Shown here: positions 9,532 through 19,489 of the stretch, piece by piece
Layout: each line of letters begins with the position of its first letter
Position numbering within the stretch: position 1 is the stretch's first letter
Source: Desulfosudis oleivorans
GTDB taxonomy: Bacteria; Desulfobacterota; Desulfobacteria; Desulfobacterales; SURF-7
Direction of reading: 5' to 3'
DNA: 64,000 bases
NCBI GenBank assembly: GCA_020723325.1
Contig: DYJD01000015.1
Span: 82,170-146,169 of the forward strand
Notes under the pieces: model-generated
What the model was told of the DNA's origin: nothing
Database searches by the model: none
Seen by the model: only the letters and a program-made list of their open reading frames with translations
Translations under genes and position numbers: made by a program

Positions 9532-11217
9532 ATGAGTACGCCAGGCAACAAGATAATTTACACAATGATGAAGGTGGGGCGTTTTCACGACAAAAAACCG
9601 GTGTTGCAGGACATATCCCTTTCCTATTTTTACGGCGCCAAAATCGGTGTTCTGGGCCTCAACGGCGCCGGTAAAAGCACCCTGCTGCGCATTATGGCCG
9701 GGGTGGACAAGGAATACGTGGGCGAAACCATCATTTCCGCCGGGTATACAGTGGGATTTCTGGAACAAGAGCCCAAACTAGACCCTGACAAAACCGTGAA
9801 AGCGGTCGTGGAAGAATCGGTCCAGGAAATCGTTGATCTGCTCAAAGAATTCAATACCCTTACGGAAAAATTTTCCGAGCCCATGGAGGCTGATGAAATG
9901 GACCGGCTCATTGAGCGCCAGGGGGTGGTTCAGGAAAAGCTGGACAATCTGAACGCCTGGGACCTGGATTCCCGCTTGGAAATGGCCATGGACGCCCTGC
10001 GTTGTCCGCCCGGCGAGACCCCGGTCAAGGTCCTTTCCGGCGGTGAAAAAAGGCGGGTGGCCCTGTGTCGCTTGTTGCTCCAAAAGCCGGACATTCTATT
10101 GCTGGACGAACCCACCAACCATCTGGATGCTGAAACCGTGGCCTGGCTGGAGCATCATTTGCAACAGTATGAAGGAACGGTCATTGCTGTCACCCACGAC
10201 CGTTATTTCCTGGACAATGTGGCCGGCTGGATTCTAGAATTGGACCGCGGCCGGGGTATTCCCTGGAAGGGCAATTATTCGTCCTGGTTGGAACAAAAAC
10301 AAGCCCGGCTGGAAAACGAGGAAAAGAGTGAGAGCCAGCGCCAGAAAACCCTGCAACGGGAGTTGGAATGGATCCGCATGACGCCCAAAGCCCGCCGCAC
10401 CAAGTCCAAGGCGCGCATCAGCGCTTATGAAGCCTTGCTTTCCCAGGAAAGTCAGAAACGGGCAGGGGAGCTGGAAATTTATATCCCGCCGGGCCCACGC
10501 CTGGGCAATATCGTTATTCAGGCGGAAAATCTCACCAAAGGCTTTGAAGACCGATTGCTGATGGACAAAATTAATTTTTCCCTGCCGCCGGGCGGTATCG
10601 TCGGCATCATCGGACCCAACGGTGCCGGCAAAACCACCTTGTTCCGGATGATCACCGGCCAGGAAAAAGCTGGTTCAGGCTCCATTCGCATCGGCGAAAC
10701 CGTGAAGCTGGCCTATGTGGATCAGAGCCGCGATGTGCTTGATCCGGAAAAGACCATCTGGGAGATGATTTCCGGCGGCCAGGAAGTTTTTGAACTCGGC
10801 AAGAACATGGTTAAATCCCGGGCATATGTTTCCCGCTTCAATTTTTCCGGAACCGACCAGCAGAAAAAAGTGGGGATGCTCTCCGGCGGCGAGCGCAACC
10901 GGGTTCACCTGGCGCGTATGCTCAAGTCCGGGGCTAATGTCCTGCTGCTGGATGAACCCACCAACGACCTGGATGTGAATACCATGCGGGCCCTGGAAGA
11001 AGCCCTTGAAAATTTTGCCGGTTGCGCCGTGGTGATCACCCATGACCGCTGGTTCCTGGATCGCCTGGCCACCCACATTCTGGCCTTTGAGGGTGAGAGC
11101 CAGGTGGTCTGGTTTGAGGGCAATTATTCGGATTATGAGGCTGATCGCAAGAAGCGGTTGGGACCGGCCGCAGATCAACCCCATCGCATCAAATACCGGC
11201 AGTTGACCAGAATGTAG
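9532..11217 (+). CDS. ettA: Energy-dependent translational throttle protein EttA (ABC-F ATPase)
   Basis: [61 protein letters not shown]...; two ABC domains with LSGGE signatures; length as EttA. ORF-track start 9346 is in the heptad repeat and not credible. Confidence 0.93.
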   Translation: MSTPGNKIIYTMMKVGRFHDKKPVLQDISLSYFYGAKIGVLGLNGAGKSTLLRIMAGVDKEYVGETIISAGYTVGFLEQEPKLDPDKTVKAVVEESVQEIVDLLKEFNTLTEKFSEPMEADEMDRLIERQGVVQEKLDNLNAWDLDSRLEMAMDALRCPPGETPVKVLSGGEKRRVALCRLLLQKPDILLLDEPTNHLDAETVAWLEHHLQQYEGTVIAVTHDRYFLDNVAGWILELDRGRGIPWKGNYSSWLEQKQARLENEEKSESQRQKTLQRELEWIRMTPKARRTKSKARISAYEALLSQESQKRAGELEIYIPPGPRLGNIVIQAENLTKGFEDRLLMDKINFSLPPGGIVGIIGPNGAGKTTLFRMITGQEKAGSGSIRIGETVKLAYVDQSRDVLDPEKTIWEMISGGQEVFELGKNMVKSRAYVSRFNFSGTDQQKKVGMLSGGERNRVHLARMLKSGANVLLLDEPTNDLDVNTMRALEEALENFAGCAVVITHDRWFLDRLATHILAFEGESQVVWFEGNYSDYEADRKKRLGPAADQPHRIKYRQLTRM

Positions 11218-11222
11218 ATAGA

Positions 11223-11311
11223 AACGGGATGCGGGATAAGGGATACTGGTTAAAAAGCTGTAACGCGTATCACGCATCTCGAATCCCGGATCTCGTATCC
11301 CGCATCCCGTT
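11223..11311. repeat. Inverted repeat AACGGGATGCGGGATA / TATCCCGCATCCCGTT (perfect 16 bp arms) built from 7-bp CGGGATG-type units
   Basis: Arms 11223-11238 and 11296-11311 are exact reverse complements. Confidence 0.9.
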
Positions 11312-11408
11312 GATTCAGCTTGCATGTGTCTAGATTTTCAGGTAGAAGCTCCGTGATAAAAAAAGTGATTGGTATTCATACAGGCGAGGTTGGTTTATTG
11401 GGAGGTTT

Positions 11409-13694
11409 ATGAAAGCGGATTGTGGCAGAAAAAGGGCTTTTATCATCATTTTTCTGATGACGATATGGTTGGTTGTTTTTCAGGCAGGAACCTGGGTGCA
11501 CGCGGAAGGAGCTTTCCCCCTCTACCCGAGTTTAAAACCGGCCGTGGCTTTCTGGAAAAAAATTTACACCCAATATTCCACCCGTCAGGGGGTCATTCAT
11601 GATGACCGCAGGCTTGACGTCATTTACGAAGTTGTCTGGCTGGAGGATCAAAATCGCGGCGGCTCAGCTAAAATCAATCAGGAAAGAGTCAAGGCGGTCA
11701 AATCCAAATACCAATCCATCTTGCAGTCTCTGGCCGACGGCAATCCGGCCCAGTCCGATGATGAAAAAAGAGTATTGAGTTTTTTCGGAAAGAATCCGGA
11801 CCGGGAGACATTGCTGGCTGCCCAGGAAAGAGTCCGCTATCAGTTGGGGCAGAAAGACCGGTTTATTGAAGGTCTGATCTGCTCCGGAAGATATCTGGAT
11901 GAGATCAAACGCATTTTCCGCAACAAAGGCCTGCCCGAGGAACTGGCCTATTTGCCCCATGTGGAATCCTCTTTTAACTATAAAGCCTATAGCAAATTCG
12001 GCGCCGCCGGTATTTGGCAGTTCACCCATGCCACGGGCCGAAGATATCTGACCATAGATTATGTACAGGATGAACGTCGGGATCCCCTCCGGGCGGCCCA
12101 CGCGGCGGCGACTTATTTAAAGCAGAATTATCAAAAATTGGGAAGCTGGCCCTTGGCCCTTACCGCCTATAATCATGGCGACTCCGGCATGATGCGGGCC
12201 AAGGCGGCCTGCGGCGGCGATTTTGAAAAGATCGTGCGGGAATACAACGGCCCAAGTTTCGGTTTTGCTTCGCGCAATTTTTATGCGGAATTTCTAGCCG
12301 CCCTGGATGTGGCGGTCAATTATCAGAAGTATTTTATCGGATTGAAAATGGACCCGCCCGTGCAATATGAAGAAGTAGTATTGCCCGGCTATGCCTCCAT
12401 TAAAGGACTGGCCGATCATTTTAAGACCGATGTTCAGACCCTGCGGGAGTACAATTTTGCCTTGCGTGAACCGGTTTTTCTCGGTCAAAAATATGTCCCC
12501 AAAGGCTATCGCCTGCGCCTGCCGCGGAGGGCCGGTCAGAACCTTGTGGCCATAGTGGATAAGATCGACGGGGATGTCATTCGTTCCAGCCAGCTTCCCA
12601 CCCGCTTTTATCAGGTCCGCAAAGGGGATACGGTCAGCGGCATTGCCAAGTCCCAGGGGATAACAACAGCCAAGTTGATTCAAGCCAACGGCTTGTCTGC
12701 CAAGGCCAAAATTTATGTGGGACAGAATTTGAGAATCCCCAGTGCTGGGGAGCAAACCACGCTGCTGGCTGCGGTCGCGCCCCAAACCCTGGAAAAAGTG
12801 AGGTCCGTGAAAACCGAGACCCTGCTCGGTAAGGGGCCCCAAACCGAAAAACCAGCTCCAAACCGGGATAGGGAAGCGGCAAAAACAGACAAGACCGAGA
12901 AGACCGTTAAAGAAACCGGCGCGAAGGAAGAAGAGTCCGTTGAGCCGCCGGTAAAACAAGCAGCGGCGGAAAAACAAACGGTAAAGGAAGACAAACCCCA
13001 AACAACCGCCCGGAAAGAGGAAGCCCCCCTGGAAGCAGCCGCAAAAGAGCAGACACCGAAAGCGGACGCTCCGGAAACCGTCCCGGCAAAGGCCGCTGTT
13101 TATAAGGAATATATTCCGGAAGAGATCCATGTGCGCTACGATGAAACCAACGGCAATGGGACACCCGGAAACAATGGCCAGGCGACCCCGGCAGCTTCTC
13201 TAAGCGAAGCGGAAGTGAATCCGACAGTGGTGATCGGTGATTTCCTCATTGAGGAGACCACGAAAATCGGTTCCAAGACCATCGGTGTTATCAAAGTCGG
13301 TCCGGAAGAGACCATCGGACACTATGCCGGCTGGCTGGATGTCCCGGCCCTTGCCATTCGACAATTGAACGGATTGAAAGGCCATACACCCCTGCAAATG
13401 GATCAGCGGCTTAAAATCCCCCTGACCAAGGTCTCCAAAGAAAGTTTTGAAGAAAAACGCTATGAGTACCACAAGGAATTGGAAGAAGATTTTTTCTCGG
13501 TCTATCGCATCAATGGGGAAAGCGAGTACATGGTGAAGAAAGGCGACAACATCTGGGCCCTATGCAAGAAGACCTTTGAGATTCCCTTCTGGCTCATCCG
13601 CAAATACAATACGGGCCAAGACTTCAACGCCTTGCAGCCGGATGATAAATTACGGATCCCATCCGTCACCCGCATCGGGGAGGGGAACTCATAG
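11409..13694 (+). CDS. MltD-like lytic transglycosylase with LysM domains
   Basis: SLT domain (GLPEELAYLPHVESSFNYKAYSKFGAAGIWQFTHATGRRY...TAYNHG), LysM segments (YQVRKGDTVSGIAKSQGITTAKLIQANGL; YMVKKGDNIWALCKKTFEI), K/E/A/P/T-rich linker. Confidence 0.9.
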   Translation: MKADCGRKRAFIIIFLMTIWLVVFQAGTWVHAEGAFPLYPSLKPAVAFWKKIYTQYSTRQGVIHDDRRLDVIYEVVWLEDQNRGGSAKINQERVKAVKSKYQSILQSLADGNPAQSDDEKRVLSFFGKNPDRETLLAAQERVRYQLGQKDRFIEGLICSGRYLDEIKRIFRNKGLPEELAYLPHVESSFNYKAYSKFGAAGIWQFTHATGRRYLTIDYVQDERRDPLRAAHAAATYLKQNYQKLGSWPLALTAYNHGDSGMMRAKAACGGDFEKIVREYNGPSFGFASRNFYAEFLAALDVAVNYQKYFIGLKMDPPVQYEEVVLPGYASIKGLADHFKTDVQTLREYNFALREPVFLGQKYVPKGYRLRLPRRAGQNLVAIVDKIDGDVIRSSQLPTRFYQVRKGDTVSGIAKSQGITTAKLIQANGLSAKAKIYVGQNLRIPSAGEQTTLLAAVAPQTLEKVRSVKTETLLGKGPQTEKPAPNRDREAAKTDKTEKTVKETGAKEEESVEPPVKQAAAEKQTVKEDKPQTTARKEEAPLEAAAKEQTPKADAPETVPAKAAVYKEYIPEEIHVRYDETNGNGTPGNNGQATPAASLSEAEVNPTVVIGDFLIEETTKIGSKTIGVIKVGPEETIGHYAGWLDVPALAIRQLNGLKGHTPLQMDQRLKIPLTKVSKESFEEKRYEYHKELEEDFFSVYRINGESEYMVKKGDNIWALCKKTFEIPFWLIRKYNTGQDFNALQPDDKLRIPSVTRIGEGNS

Positions 13695-13695
13695 A

Positions 13696-13740
13696 ATTTG
13701 AGATTTGAGATTTGAGATTTCAGAATTCAGATTTGAAATC
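13696..13740. repeat. Heptad repeat atttgag-atttgag-atttgag-atttcag-aattcag-atttgaa
   Basis: Direct reading; lies between two convergent genes and encodes the last residues of the minus-strand gene. Confidence 0.9.
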
Positions 13741-14832
13741 TTTTTCCTCATAAAGGAAATCAAAGTCTGTCCGGAGGCGGCTGGAGTCGATGCCGAATTC
13801 TTCGAGCTTTTTCACCCGGTGTTCGCGTTGATAGCATTTCTGGCGCCGGACCTGTTGTTCCACCATGTCCCGCAGTTTTCGGCTTGGTGTGATGCCGGTA
13901 AAGGCGATTATTTTTTCAAAAGTTGCTGTAAGATCATTGCCCAGGGCGGCATAGGGGATGATCAGCACTTTGCTATGGTCGATTGCGCGGCTGCGCCAAA
14001 GATCATGAAAATAGCGGTAGAGTTCCAGACTGGCCTGATAGCGTCTTTCAAAGGAGGCCAGCACACGCTGGGCAGGCAGGCGCTTAAGCCCCCAGATGGT
14101 GTCAAGGGTATTGTAGTTCAGCGAAAAATAGGAAGGCAGGGTTTCCTCCGGCAGACGATGCATATAAATAAACAGGGCATCTGGAAAAACCTCCAGCAGG
14201 GTTTTCAGCCGATGGGTGGAAAAATGGGTCTGGGAAAAGATTTGGCTGTTGCCGGTATGGTAGATCTGCCGTTGAAAGCATTCTTTTAAAAAGGCAACGG
14301 AAGCCAGTCGCCGGGATCGGGGTTGAAGATCGTGAAAACGCAGGTCCCTGAAATCATCCTCAAGCAGACCCAAAGGGGTGCCCACGGTTATAAATTGGGT
14401 GTCATGGAGATGTAAGAAGAGCATTTCCTCTTCTTCCACTTTGTCCAAGGCAATCAGATGGCCGGTTTCCGCAGGCAGCAGCACGGTTTTTTTTCTGCGG
14501 ATGAAATAATCGATAATGGGCTTGAGCAAGACCCGGGCCGTGAGGGCTGGAAAAAGTATGTGCCAGGCCTTGAAGGCGGCCATTTCACCGGTCTGGGTGA
14601 ACAAGTGATGGATAAAAGTGGTTCCACTGCGGGGATGGCCGATGATGAATACCGGCCGCTGTACTTTAATGCGGCGGAAGCCGGGGAAAAAGAAACAGTC
14701 CAACCGCAAACAAACAAAAGTAAACAACGTATGCAACATCAAGCCGAAAATGGCCATGAACATTAAAATCCGATCCCGGCCGGATTTCAATAAGGTGAAA
14801 CAGGCGGCCATCCCCCTTTTGTATACCAGCAT
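13720..14832 (-). CDS. Sulfotransferase family protein
   Basis: FIIGHPRSGTTFIHHLF PAPS-binding-like P-loop near the N-terminus; 370 aa. Confidence 0.85.
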   Translation of the reverse strand: MLVYKRGMAACFTLLKSGRDRILMFMAIFGLMLHTLFTFVCLRLDCFFFPGFRRIKVQRPVFIIGHPRSGTTFIHHLFTQTGEMAAFKAWHILFPALTARVLLKPIIDYFIRRKKTVLLPAETGHLIALDKVEEEEMLFLHLHDTQFITVGTPLGLLEDDFRDLRFHDLQPRSRRLASVAFLKECFQRQIYHTGNSQIFSQTHFSTHRLKTLLEVFPDALFIYMHRLPEETLPSYFSLNYNTLDTIWGLKRLPAQRVLASFERRYQASLELYRYFHDLWRSRAIDHSKVLIIPYAALGNDLTATFEKIIAFTGITPSRKLRDMVEQQVRRQKCYQREHRVKKLEEFGIDSSRLRTDFDFLYEEKDFKSEF

Positions 14833-14844
14833 CCTTACTCCCTT

Positions 14845-15636
14845 TTATGGCGGAGGGGCGGGCGGCGGTGTTGTTGTTTGCGTCTTCCCGTCAGCCAGCC
14901 CGTCCTGATAGCGTTTTTCCCCATACCAGTCGATTTGGCGGCAAATTCCTCTGATGATACTTACATCCTTGGCGCGCAATTGCATGCGGGTGAAGAAGGT
15001 CCGCAGGTTGTTCAGCCAATATTCGGGATTGGTGGGATTTAAAAAACTGATTCTGACCAGGACATCTTTCAATTGTTGGTACATGTTGTCCAGTTCAAAG
15101 CGATTGGCCAGGCGCGGGGCAAAACGTTCCGGTTCCAGTTGGGCGGCTTGAAACAACTCGTAGCAGACAATCATGACTGCCTGGGCCAGATTCAGGGATG
15201 AAAATTCAGCCGTGGGAATATTCACCAAGGCATGACAAAAACGGATGTCTTCATTGGTCAGGCCGCGATCTTCGGGTCCGAACAGGATGGCAATGCGATT
15301 GTGCTGTGAAAACTGGATGAGGCTGCGGGCCATGCGGGCCGGAGTTTCATATTCTGTGCGCTGTTTGCCCAAGCGCGCCGTGGTTCCGACAACATATTCA
15401 TAGGAAGCAAGGGCTTGACCGAGGTCATCAAACCGTTGAATCCCCTGGACTGCCGCAACCGAGGCATGGGTGGCCATTTTAAGGATTTTCTCCAGGTCGT
15501 AATTTTCCGGCTCCACCACGATCAGTCGTTCAAGCCCCATATTACGCATGGCCCTTACAGCAGCGCCGATATTCTCCGGATACCGGGGCCGCTGCAGGAC
15601 AATGGCCACATGGTCAAGCTTTACTCGGTGGGGCAT
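14845..15636 (-). CDS. TrmJ-type RNA methyltransferase (SpoU/TrmH family)
   Basis: [34 protein letters not shown]...; [15 protein letters not shown]...[23 protein letters not shown] motif. Confidence 0.9.
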   Translation of the reverse strand: MPHRVKLDHVAIVLQRPRYPENIGAAVRAMRNMGLERLIVVEPENYDLEKILKMATHASVAAVQGIQRFDDLGQALASYEYVVGTTARLGKQRTEYETPARMARSLIQFSQHNRIAILFGPEDRGLTNEDIRFCHALVNIPTAEFSSLNLAQAVMIVCYELFQAAQLEPERFAPRLANRFELDNMYQQLKDVLVRISFLNPTNPEYWLNNLRTFFTRMQLRAKDVSIIRGICRQIDWYGEKRYQDGLADGKTQTTTPPPAPPP

Positions 15637-16052
15637 GAACCGACAATTTCAAAGCTATTGAAAAAATAACCGATTTCAAAGGCAGCGGTTTCCGGCGCAT
15701 CTGAACCGTGCACCACGTTTCTTTCAATGTCGGTGGCAAATTCTTTACGAATGGTGCCTTCAGCCGCTTCTTTGTAATTGGTAGCCCCCATCAGGTCGCG
15801 GTAGCGTTGAATGGCATTTTCACCTTCTAGAACCATGACCACGACAGGTCCGGAAGACATGAAAGTTGTCAGGCTGGCAAAAAATGGTCTATGTTTATGA
15901 ACTGCGTAGAAGCCTTCGGCCTGCTGCCTGGTCATGTGGATCATTTTCATAGCAGCGATGTTGAGTCGGTTTTTTTCCAGACGTCTGATGACTTCGCCCA
16001 CGAGCCCGCGCTGGACGCCGTCCGGTTTGATGATGGATAATGTTCTTTCCAT
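15621..16052 (-). CDS. ndk: Nucleoside diphosphate kinase
   Basis: [26 protein letters not shown]...[20 protein letters not shown]; 143 aa with start at 16052 (track start 16268 too long). Overlaps trmJ start by 16 nt. Confidence 0.95.
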   Translation of the reverse strand: MERTLSIIKPDGVQRGLVGEVIRRLEKNRLNIAAMKMIHMTRQQAEGFYAVHKHRPFFASLTTFMSSGPVVVMVLEGENAIQRYRDLMGATNYKEAAEGTIRKEFATDIERNVVHGSDAPETAAFEIGYFFNSFEIVGSCPTE

Positions 16053-16285
16053 TGATTTTTTTTCCTTTCTCAAGAAAATTCTTTGCCCGGAGCCATACCA
16101 GATGAAGGCCGGCAAGTCAACGAACAAAGGATGGTATCGCTTCGTTCCGTATCGGGCTTGCAAGTTTATCCGAAATCCCTTGACAAGCTTTTCACTGGTG
16201 GAATATTTTTTATTGTGCCCATCGTGCCCAAGCTCAGCGAAGCGGTGCTCGTAATCATTATCGAACAACGGATTGAGGTGGAGTA

Positions 16286-16780
16286 ATGCCCATATATGAA
16301 TTTTATTGCAGCGACTGCCATATGATCTTTACTTTTTTTTCCAAGCGGATCAATACCAGTAAAAATCCCGGCTGTCCAAAATGCAAAAAAAAAGTGCTTG
16401 AAAGGCAAATGTCCATTTTTGCCGTCACCGGCAGTGCCGGAGAGCAAAGCGGTCAAGATGATTTTCCCTTGGATGAAAGCAAGATGGAAAGGGCCATGCA
16501 AATGCTGGCCGGCGAGGCGGAACGTATTCAGGATGATGATCCCAGGCAGGCAGCCAATTTGATGCGCAAGCTTACGGATATGACCGGCCTGCAGCTTGGT
16601 GCCGGCATGCAGGAAGCCCTGAGCCGCATGGAACAGGGGGAGGACCCGGACAAGATCGAGGCTGAAATGGGAGATCTGCTGGAAGGGGAGGACCCTTTTG
16701 TCATGTCATCCAAAAAAAATAAATCCGGTTTTGGGAAGCGCCCGGCACCGGTAAAAGACGAGACCCTTTACGATCTGTAG
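16286..16780 (+). CDS. FmdB-like zinc ribbon protein
   Basis: [21 protein letters not shown]...CPKCKKK zinc ribbon. Confidence 0.85.
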   Translation: MPIYEFYCSDCHMIFTFFSKRINTSKNPGCPKCKKKVLERQMSIFAVTGSAGEQSGQDDFPLDESKMERAMQMLAGEAERIQDDDPRQAANLMRKLTDMTGLQLGAGMQEALSRMEQGEDPDKIEAEMGDLLEGEDPFVMSSKKNKSGFGKRPAPVKDETLYDL

Positions 16781-16788
16781 GAGGAATC

Positions 16789-17316
16789 ATGCAAAAAGAG
16801 ATTCTGGACCGGATTCAAATTATAAAAGGGGATATCACCCGCCTGCAGGTTGAGGCCATTGTCAATGCCGCCAATACATCCCTGTTGGGGGGCGGAGGAG
16901 TGGACGGAGCCATTCATCGCGCCGCCGGTCCGGGACTGCTGGCAGAATGCCGTTCATTGGGCGGTTGTCCCACAGGGGAGGCGCGCATCACCAAGGGATA
17001 TAACCTGCCGGCCAAACATGTCATCCATACGGTGGGACCGGTATACAATGCTTTAAAATCCGAAGAAAGCCGTCGGTTGTTAAAATCATGCTACGAAAAC
17101 AGTCTGGCCCTGGCCCGGAAAAATCAAATTGCAACCATGGCATTCCCGGCCATCAGTTGCGGGGTGTACGGCTACCCCATTGAGGACGCCTCTAAAGTGG
17201 CCCTAAAAACAGTCTGCGATCATCTGGCAAGCAACAGCGACCTGAAACAGGTTGTTTTTGCCCTGTTCTCGGATCATGACCTGGGGGTGTATCAGGATCA
17301 ACTGGAACGACTCTAG
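16789..17316 (+). CDS. Macro domain protein (O-acetyl-ADP-ribose deacetylase-like)
   Basis: [39 protein letters not shown]...[12 protein letters not shown]. Confidence 0.93.
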   Translation: MQKEILDRIQIIKGDITRLQVEAIVNAANTSLLGGGGVDGAIHRAAGPGLLAECRSLGGCPTGEARITKGYNLPAKHVIHTVGPVYNALKSEESRRLLKSCYENSLALARKNQIATMAFPAISCGVYGYPIEDASKVALKTVCDHLASNSDLKQVVFALFSDHDLGVYQDQLERL

Positions 17317-17319
17317 CTA

Positions 17320-17425
17320 ACGCGGAACTCGGAACGCGGAACGCGGAATAGCGGGGTGCGGCGCCGCCGCACCCCGAATCTCAAATTTAAAATTTCAAGT
17401 TTCAAATCTCAAATTCAATTCCCGC
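17320..17425. repeat. Composite heptad repeat: CGGAACG-type units, GC-rich perfect hairpin, then AATCTCA-type units
   Basis: cggaact-cggaacg-cggaacg-cggaata, CGGGGTGCGGC-gcc-GCCGCACCCCG (17352-17376), aatctca-aatttaa-aatttca-agtttca-aatctca-aattcaa. Confidence 0.88.
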
Positions 17426-17455
17426 GTCTGCAAGCCTGGGACAGGAATTATTTAT

Positions 17456-17484
17456 TTGACAACCAGTGCCAGAGTACCTAGAAT
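17456..17484 (+). promoter_or_regulatory. sigma70-like promoter TTGACA-N17-TAGAAT
   Basis: Consensus -35 and near-consensus -10 at 17-nt spacing, ~85 nt upstream of the selenoprotein start. Confidence 0.65.
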
Positions 17485-17568
17485 CCATATTAGACGAGTT
17501 TGTCGGGGTGTCATTCTTGATACGGCCTGTTCTATTTTAGACGGACCGATTTTTTTAGGAGGTATTTT

Positions 17569-17883
17569 ATGGTCGAAGTAACAGCATTGGCGCAGCAGCA
17601 GATCGGCGAATATTTCAAGGGCAAAGAGATTAAGCCGATCCGAATATTCCTGAATGAGGGTGGATGAGGCGGCCCATCTCTGGCAATGGCTCTGGATGAG
17701 TCAAGAGAAACCGATGAAATATATAAGATTGATAAATTCACCTTTTTAGTGGACTCCCTTTTCATGGAAAAAGCCAAACCGATCAAGGTCGATTTTGGCG
17801 GATTCGGCTTCAGCATATCATCGAGCATTGATCTGAAATCAGGTTGCTCAGGCTGTGGAACAACAAAAACCTGCGGTTCTTGA
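17569..17883 (+). CDS. HesB/IscA-like selenoprotein, Sec encoded by in-frame TGA at 17665-17667
   Basis: RBS aggagg; MVEVTALAQQQIGEYFKGKEIKPIRIFLNEGG-U-GGPSLAMALDESRETDEIYKIDKFTFLVDSLFMEKAKPIKVDFGGFGFSISSSIDLKSGCSGCGTTKTCGS*. The frame continues across TGA with HesB/IscA-like sequence (GGUGGP where IscA-like proteins have GGCxG). Terminator directly downstream. Confidence 0.88.
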
Positions 17884-17908
17884 GCGCAATCCGATCTGAT
17901 TTTTTAAG

Positions 17909-17943
17909 AAGGCGACTCCCGGAAAAAGGAGTCGCCTTTTTTT
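17909..17943 (+). terminator. Rho-independent terminator
   Basis: aaGGCGACTCC-cggaaaaa-GGAGTCGCC-TTTTTTT. Confidence 0.95.
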
Positions 17944-18071
17944 ATTCAGTCAAGCACCTATTGTAATCAAAGGATAAATGTGGACATGGCACAAGAAAAC
18001 GATTAGGATTGCGGATATGGGGAAACGATAGTCCGGTATTTTGACAATCCCAGAATCAAACCGAAAACACC

Positions 18072-18884
18072 ATGCAGAGAATGATCAGGAGCATATTTAT
18101 TACTTTGTGCATTTGTTTTGCCGTGGGATGCGGCGGGAAAGACCCAAAAGAGGGCGACCGCTTTTTGGGAAGCTGGCGTTTTCATAAACAGCATGTGAAT
18201 AAAAAAATGACCTTTCGATCAGACGGGACCTGGGCAGGAGAAATAGTTATCCAGGGACCGGGACGGGCGAATAAAAGGGCCGAGAAAAAGGAAATCATTA
18301 ACGGACGTTGGAATGTAAAAGAAAGCCTTTTGCAAATAACACCGGATAAGGATGGCGCTTTGGGGGGCTGGCTTGCCGGTCAGACCGCTACTTTTGAAGT
18401 GGTTACCATTACCAAAGCAAATTTAGGCTTGCGCCAGGATGATGGAATCGTGGAAAATTGGGCTCTGGTCAGAAGTCATAAACAGGAAAAAGGCAAAGTT
18501 AAACTCATGGTCGTTCCCATGAAGCCCATCGTGGTGAATGTGGCCGGCGAAGCCCCGGAGGAAAAGCCCAAATATCTTTGCGTGTATATAGAGCTTGCTG
18601 TTGATCCGGGTGGTGAGCCCCAAACAGGTTTTGTGCTGCATCCCCGGGTGCAGGAAACGGCTGTTTTATATTTGAGCACCCTGGCCCATCGCGATGTGAA
18701 CACCATGGATAAAATCGAGAGCATCCGGGAGGCGCTTTTTCAGGCAATCAGTCCTTATCTTGGAGGTAGACTGCGGGGTGTCACTGTTAAAAATATCATC
18801 ATCACGCCGGAATGGAACAACGCGGAAGAATTTGTCAAAAAGAACTTGGATGAGGCGGAGCAAAAGAAAAACAAGAAGTCCTGA
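18072..18884 (+). CDS. Lipoprotein with FliL-like C-terminal domain
   Basis: Lipobox-like CFAVGCGG; C-terminal half PMKPIVVNVAGE...KYLCVYIELAV...YLSTLAHRDVNTMDKIESIREALFQAISPYLGGRLRGVTVKNIIITPE resembles the FliL domain. Confidence 0.6.
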   Translation: MQRMIRSIFITLCICFAVGCGGKDPKEGDRFLGSWRFHKQHVNKKMTFRSDGTWAGEIVIQGPGRANKRAEKKEIINGRWNVKESLLQITPDKDGALGGWLAGQTATFEVVTITKANLGLRQDDGIVENWALVRSHKQEKGKVKLMVVPMKPIVVNVAGEAPEEKPKYLCVYIELAVDPGGEPQTGFVLHPRVQETAVLYLSTLAHRDVNTMDKIESIREALFQAISPYLGGRLRGVTVKNIIITPEWNNAEEFVKKNLDEAEQKKNKKS

Positions 18885-18923
18885 TGAAGATGTCGGGAGC
18901 TGTTGAATTGCTAAGGAGGCAGC

Positions 18924-19466
18924 ATGACGGATTTTATGGATTTACTGAAAAACAGAAGGAGTATTCGCAAGTACGAAGATAAAGAAGTCACCCCTGAAAC
19001 CATTGATAAAGTGCTGGAGGCGGTGCAATGGTCCCAGTCCTGGGCCAATACCCAGTGCTGGGAAGTCATTGTTGTGCGCGAACCGGCGTTGAGACAAAAG
19101 CTCCAGGAAACGCTCCTGCCGAAAAACCCTGCGGCCAAGGCCATTGTGGATGCACCGGTGCTATTGGTCTTGTGCGGCAAACTCAAGAGCTCGGGATACT
19201 ATAGTGATGTGGTGACGACCAAATTCGGTGATTGGTTCATGTTCGATCTTGGAATCGCCACCCAGAGTCTTTGTTTGTGTGCCCATTCCCTGGGGCTCGG
19301 TACGGTGGTGGTGGGGCTGTTCGATCATGACAAGGCCAAGCAAGCACTGCAAGTTCCGGGTGGATATGAGTTAGTGGCGCTCATTCCTCTGGGCTATCCG
19401 GCTAAAAGTCCTTCACCCCCGAAACGAAAAGATCTCAAAGAGTTTGTCCATTATGACCGTTTTTAG
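18924..19466 (+). CDS. Nitroreductase family protein
   Basis: MDLLKNRRSIRKYEDKEVTPETIDKVLEAVQWSQSWANTQCWEVIVV...; 180 aa. Confidence 0.9.
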   Translation: MTDFMDLLKNRRSIRKYEDKEVTPETIDKVLEAVQWSQSWANTQCWEVIVVREPALRQKLQETLLPKNPAAKAIVDAPVLLVLCGKLKSSGYYSDVVTTKFGDWFMFDLGIATQSLCLCAHSLGLGTVVVGLFDHDKAKQALQVPGGYELVALIPLGYPAKSPSPPKRKDLKEFVHYDRF

Positions 19467-19489
19467 CCGGAGATCGGCACCTGTATTTA

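Noticed and set aside
11664-13472. Long minus-strand ORFs within the transglycosylase gene (e.g. 12294..13130)
   Set aside because: Antisense to a clear SLT/LysM gene; no recognisable domain.
17352-17376. GC-rich perfect hairpin as a rho-independent terminator of the macro-domain gene
   Set aside because: No T-run on either side; embedded in heptad repeats, so treated as part of that element.
17686-17883. Stand-alone 65-aa ORF, or pseudogene caused by TGA
   Set aside because: The upstream in-frame half has RBS, promoter and HesB/IscA-like sequence; GG-U-GGP context fits selenocysteine better than decay.
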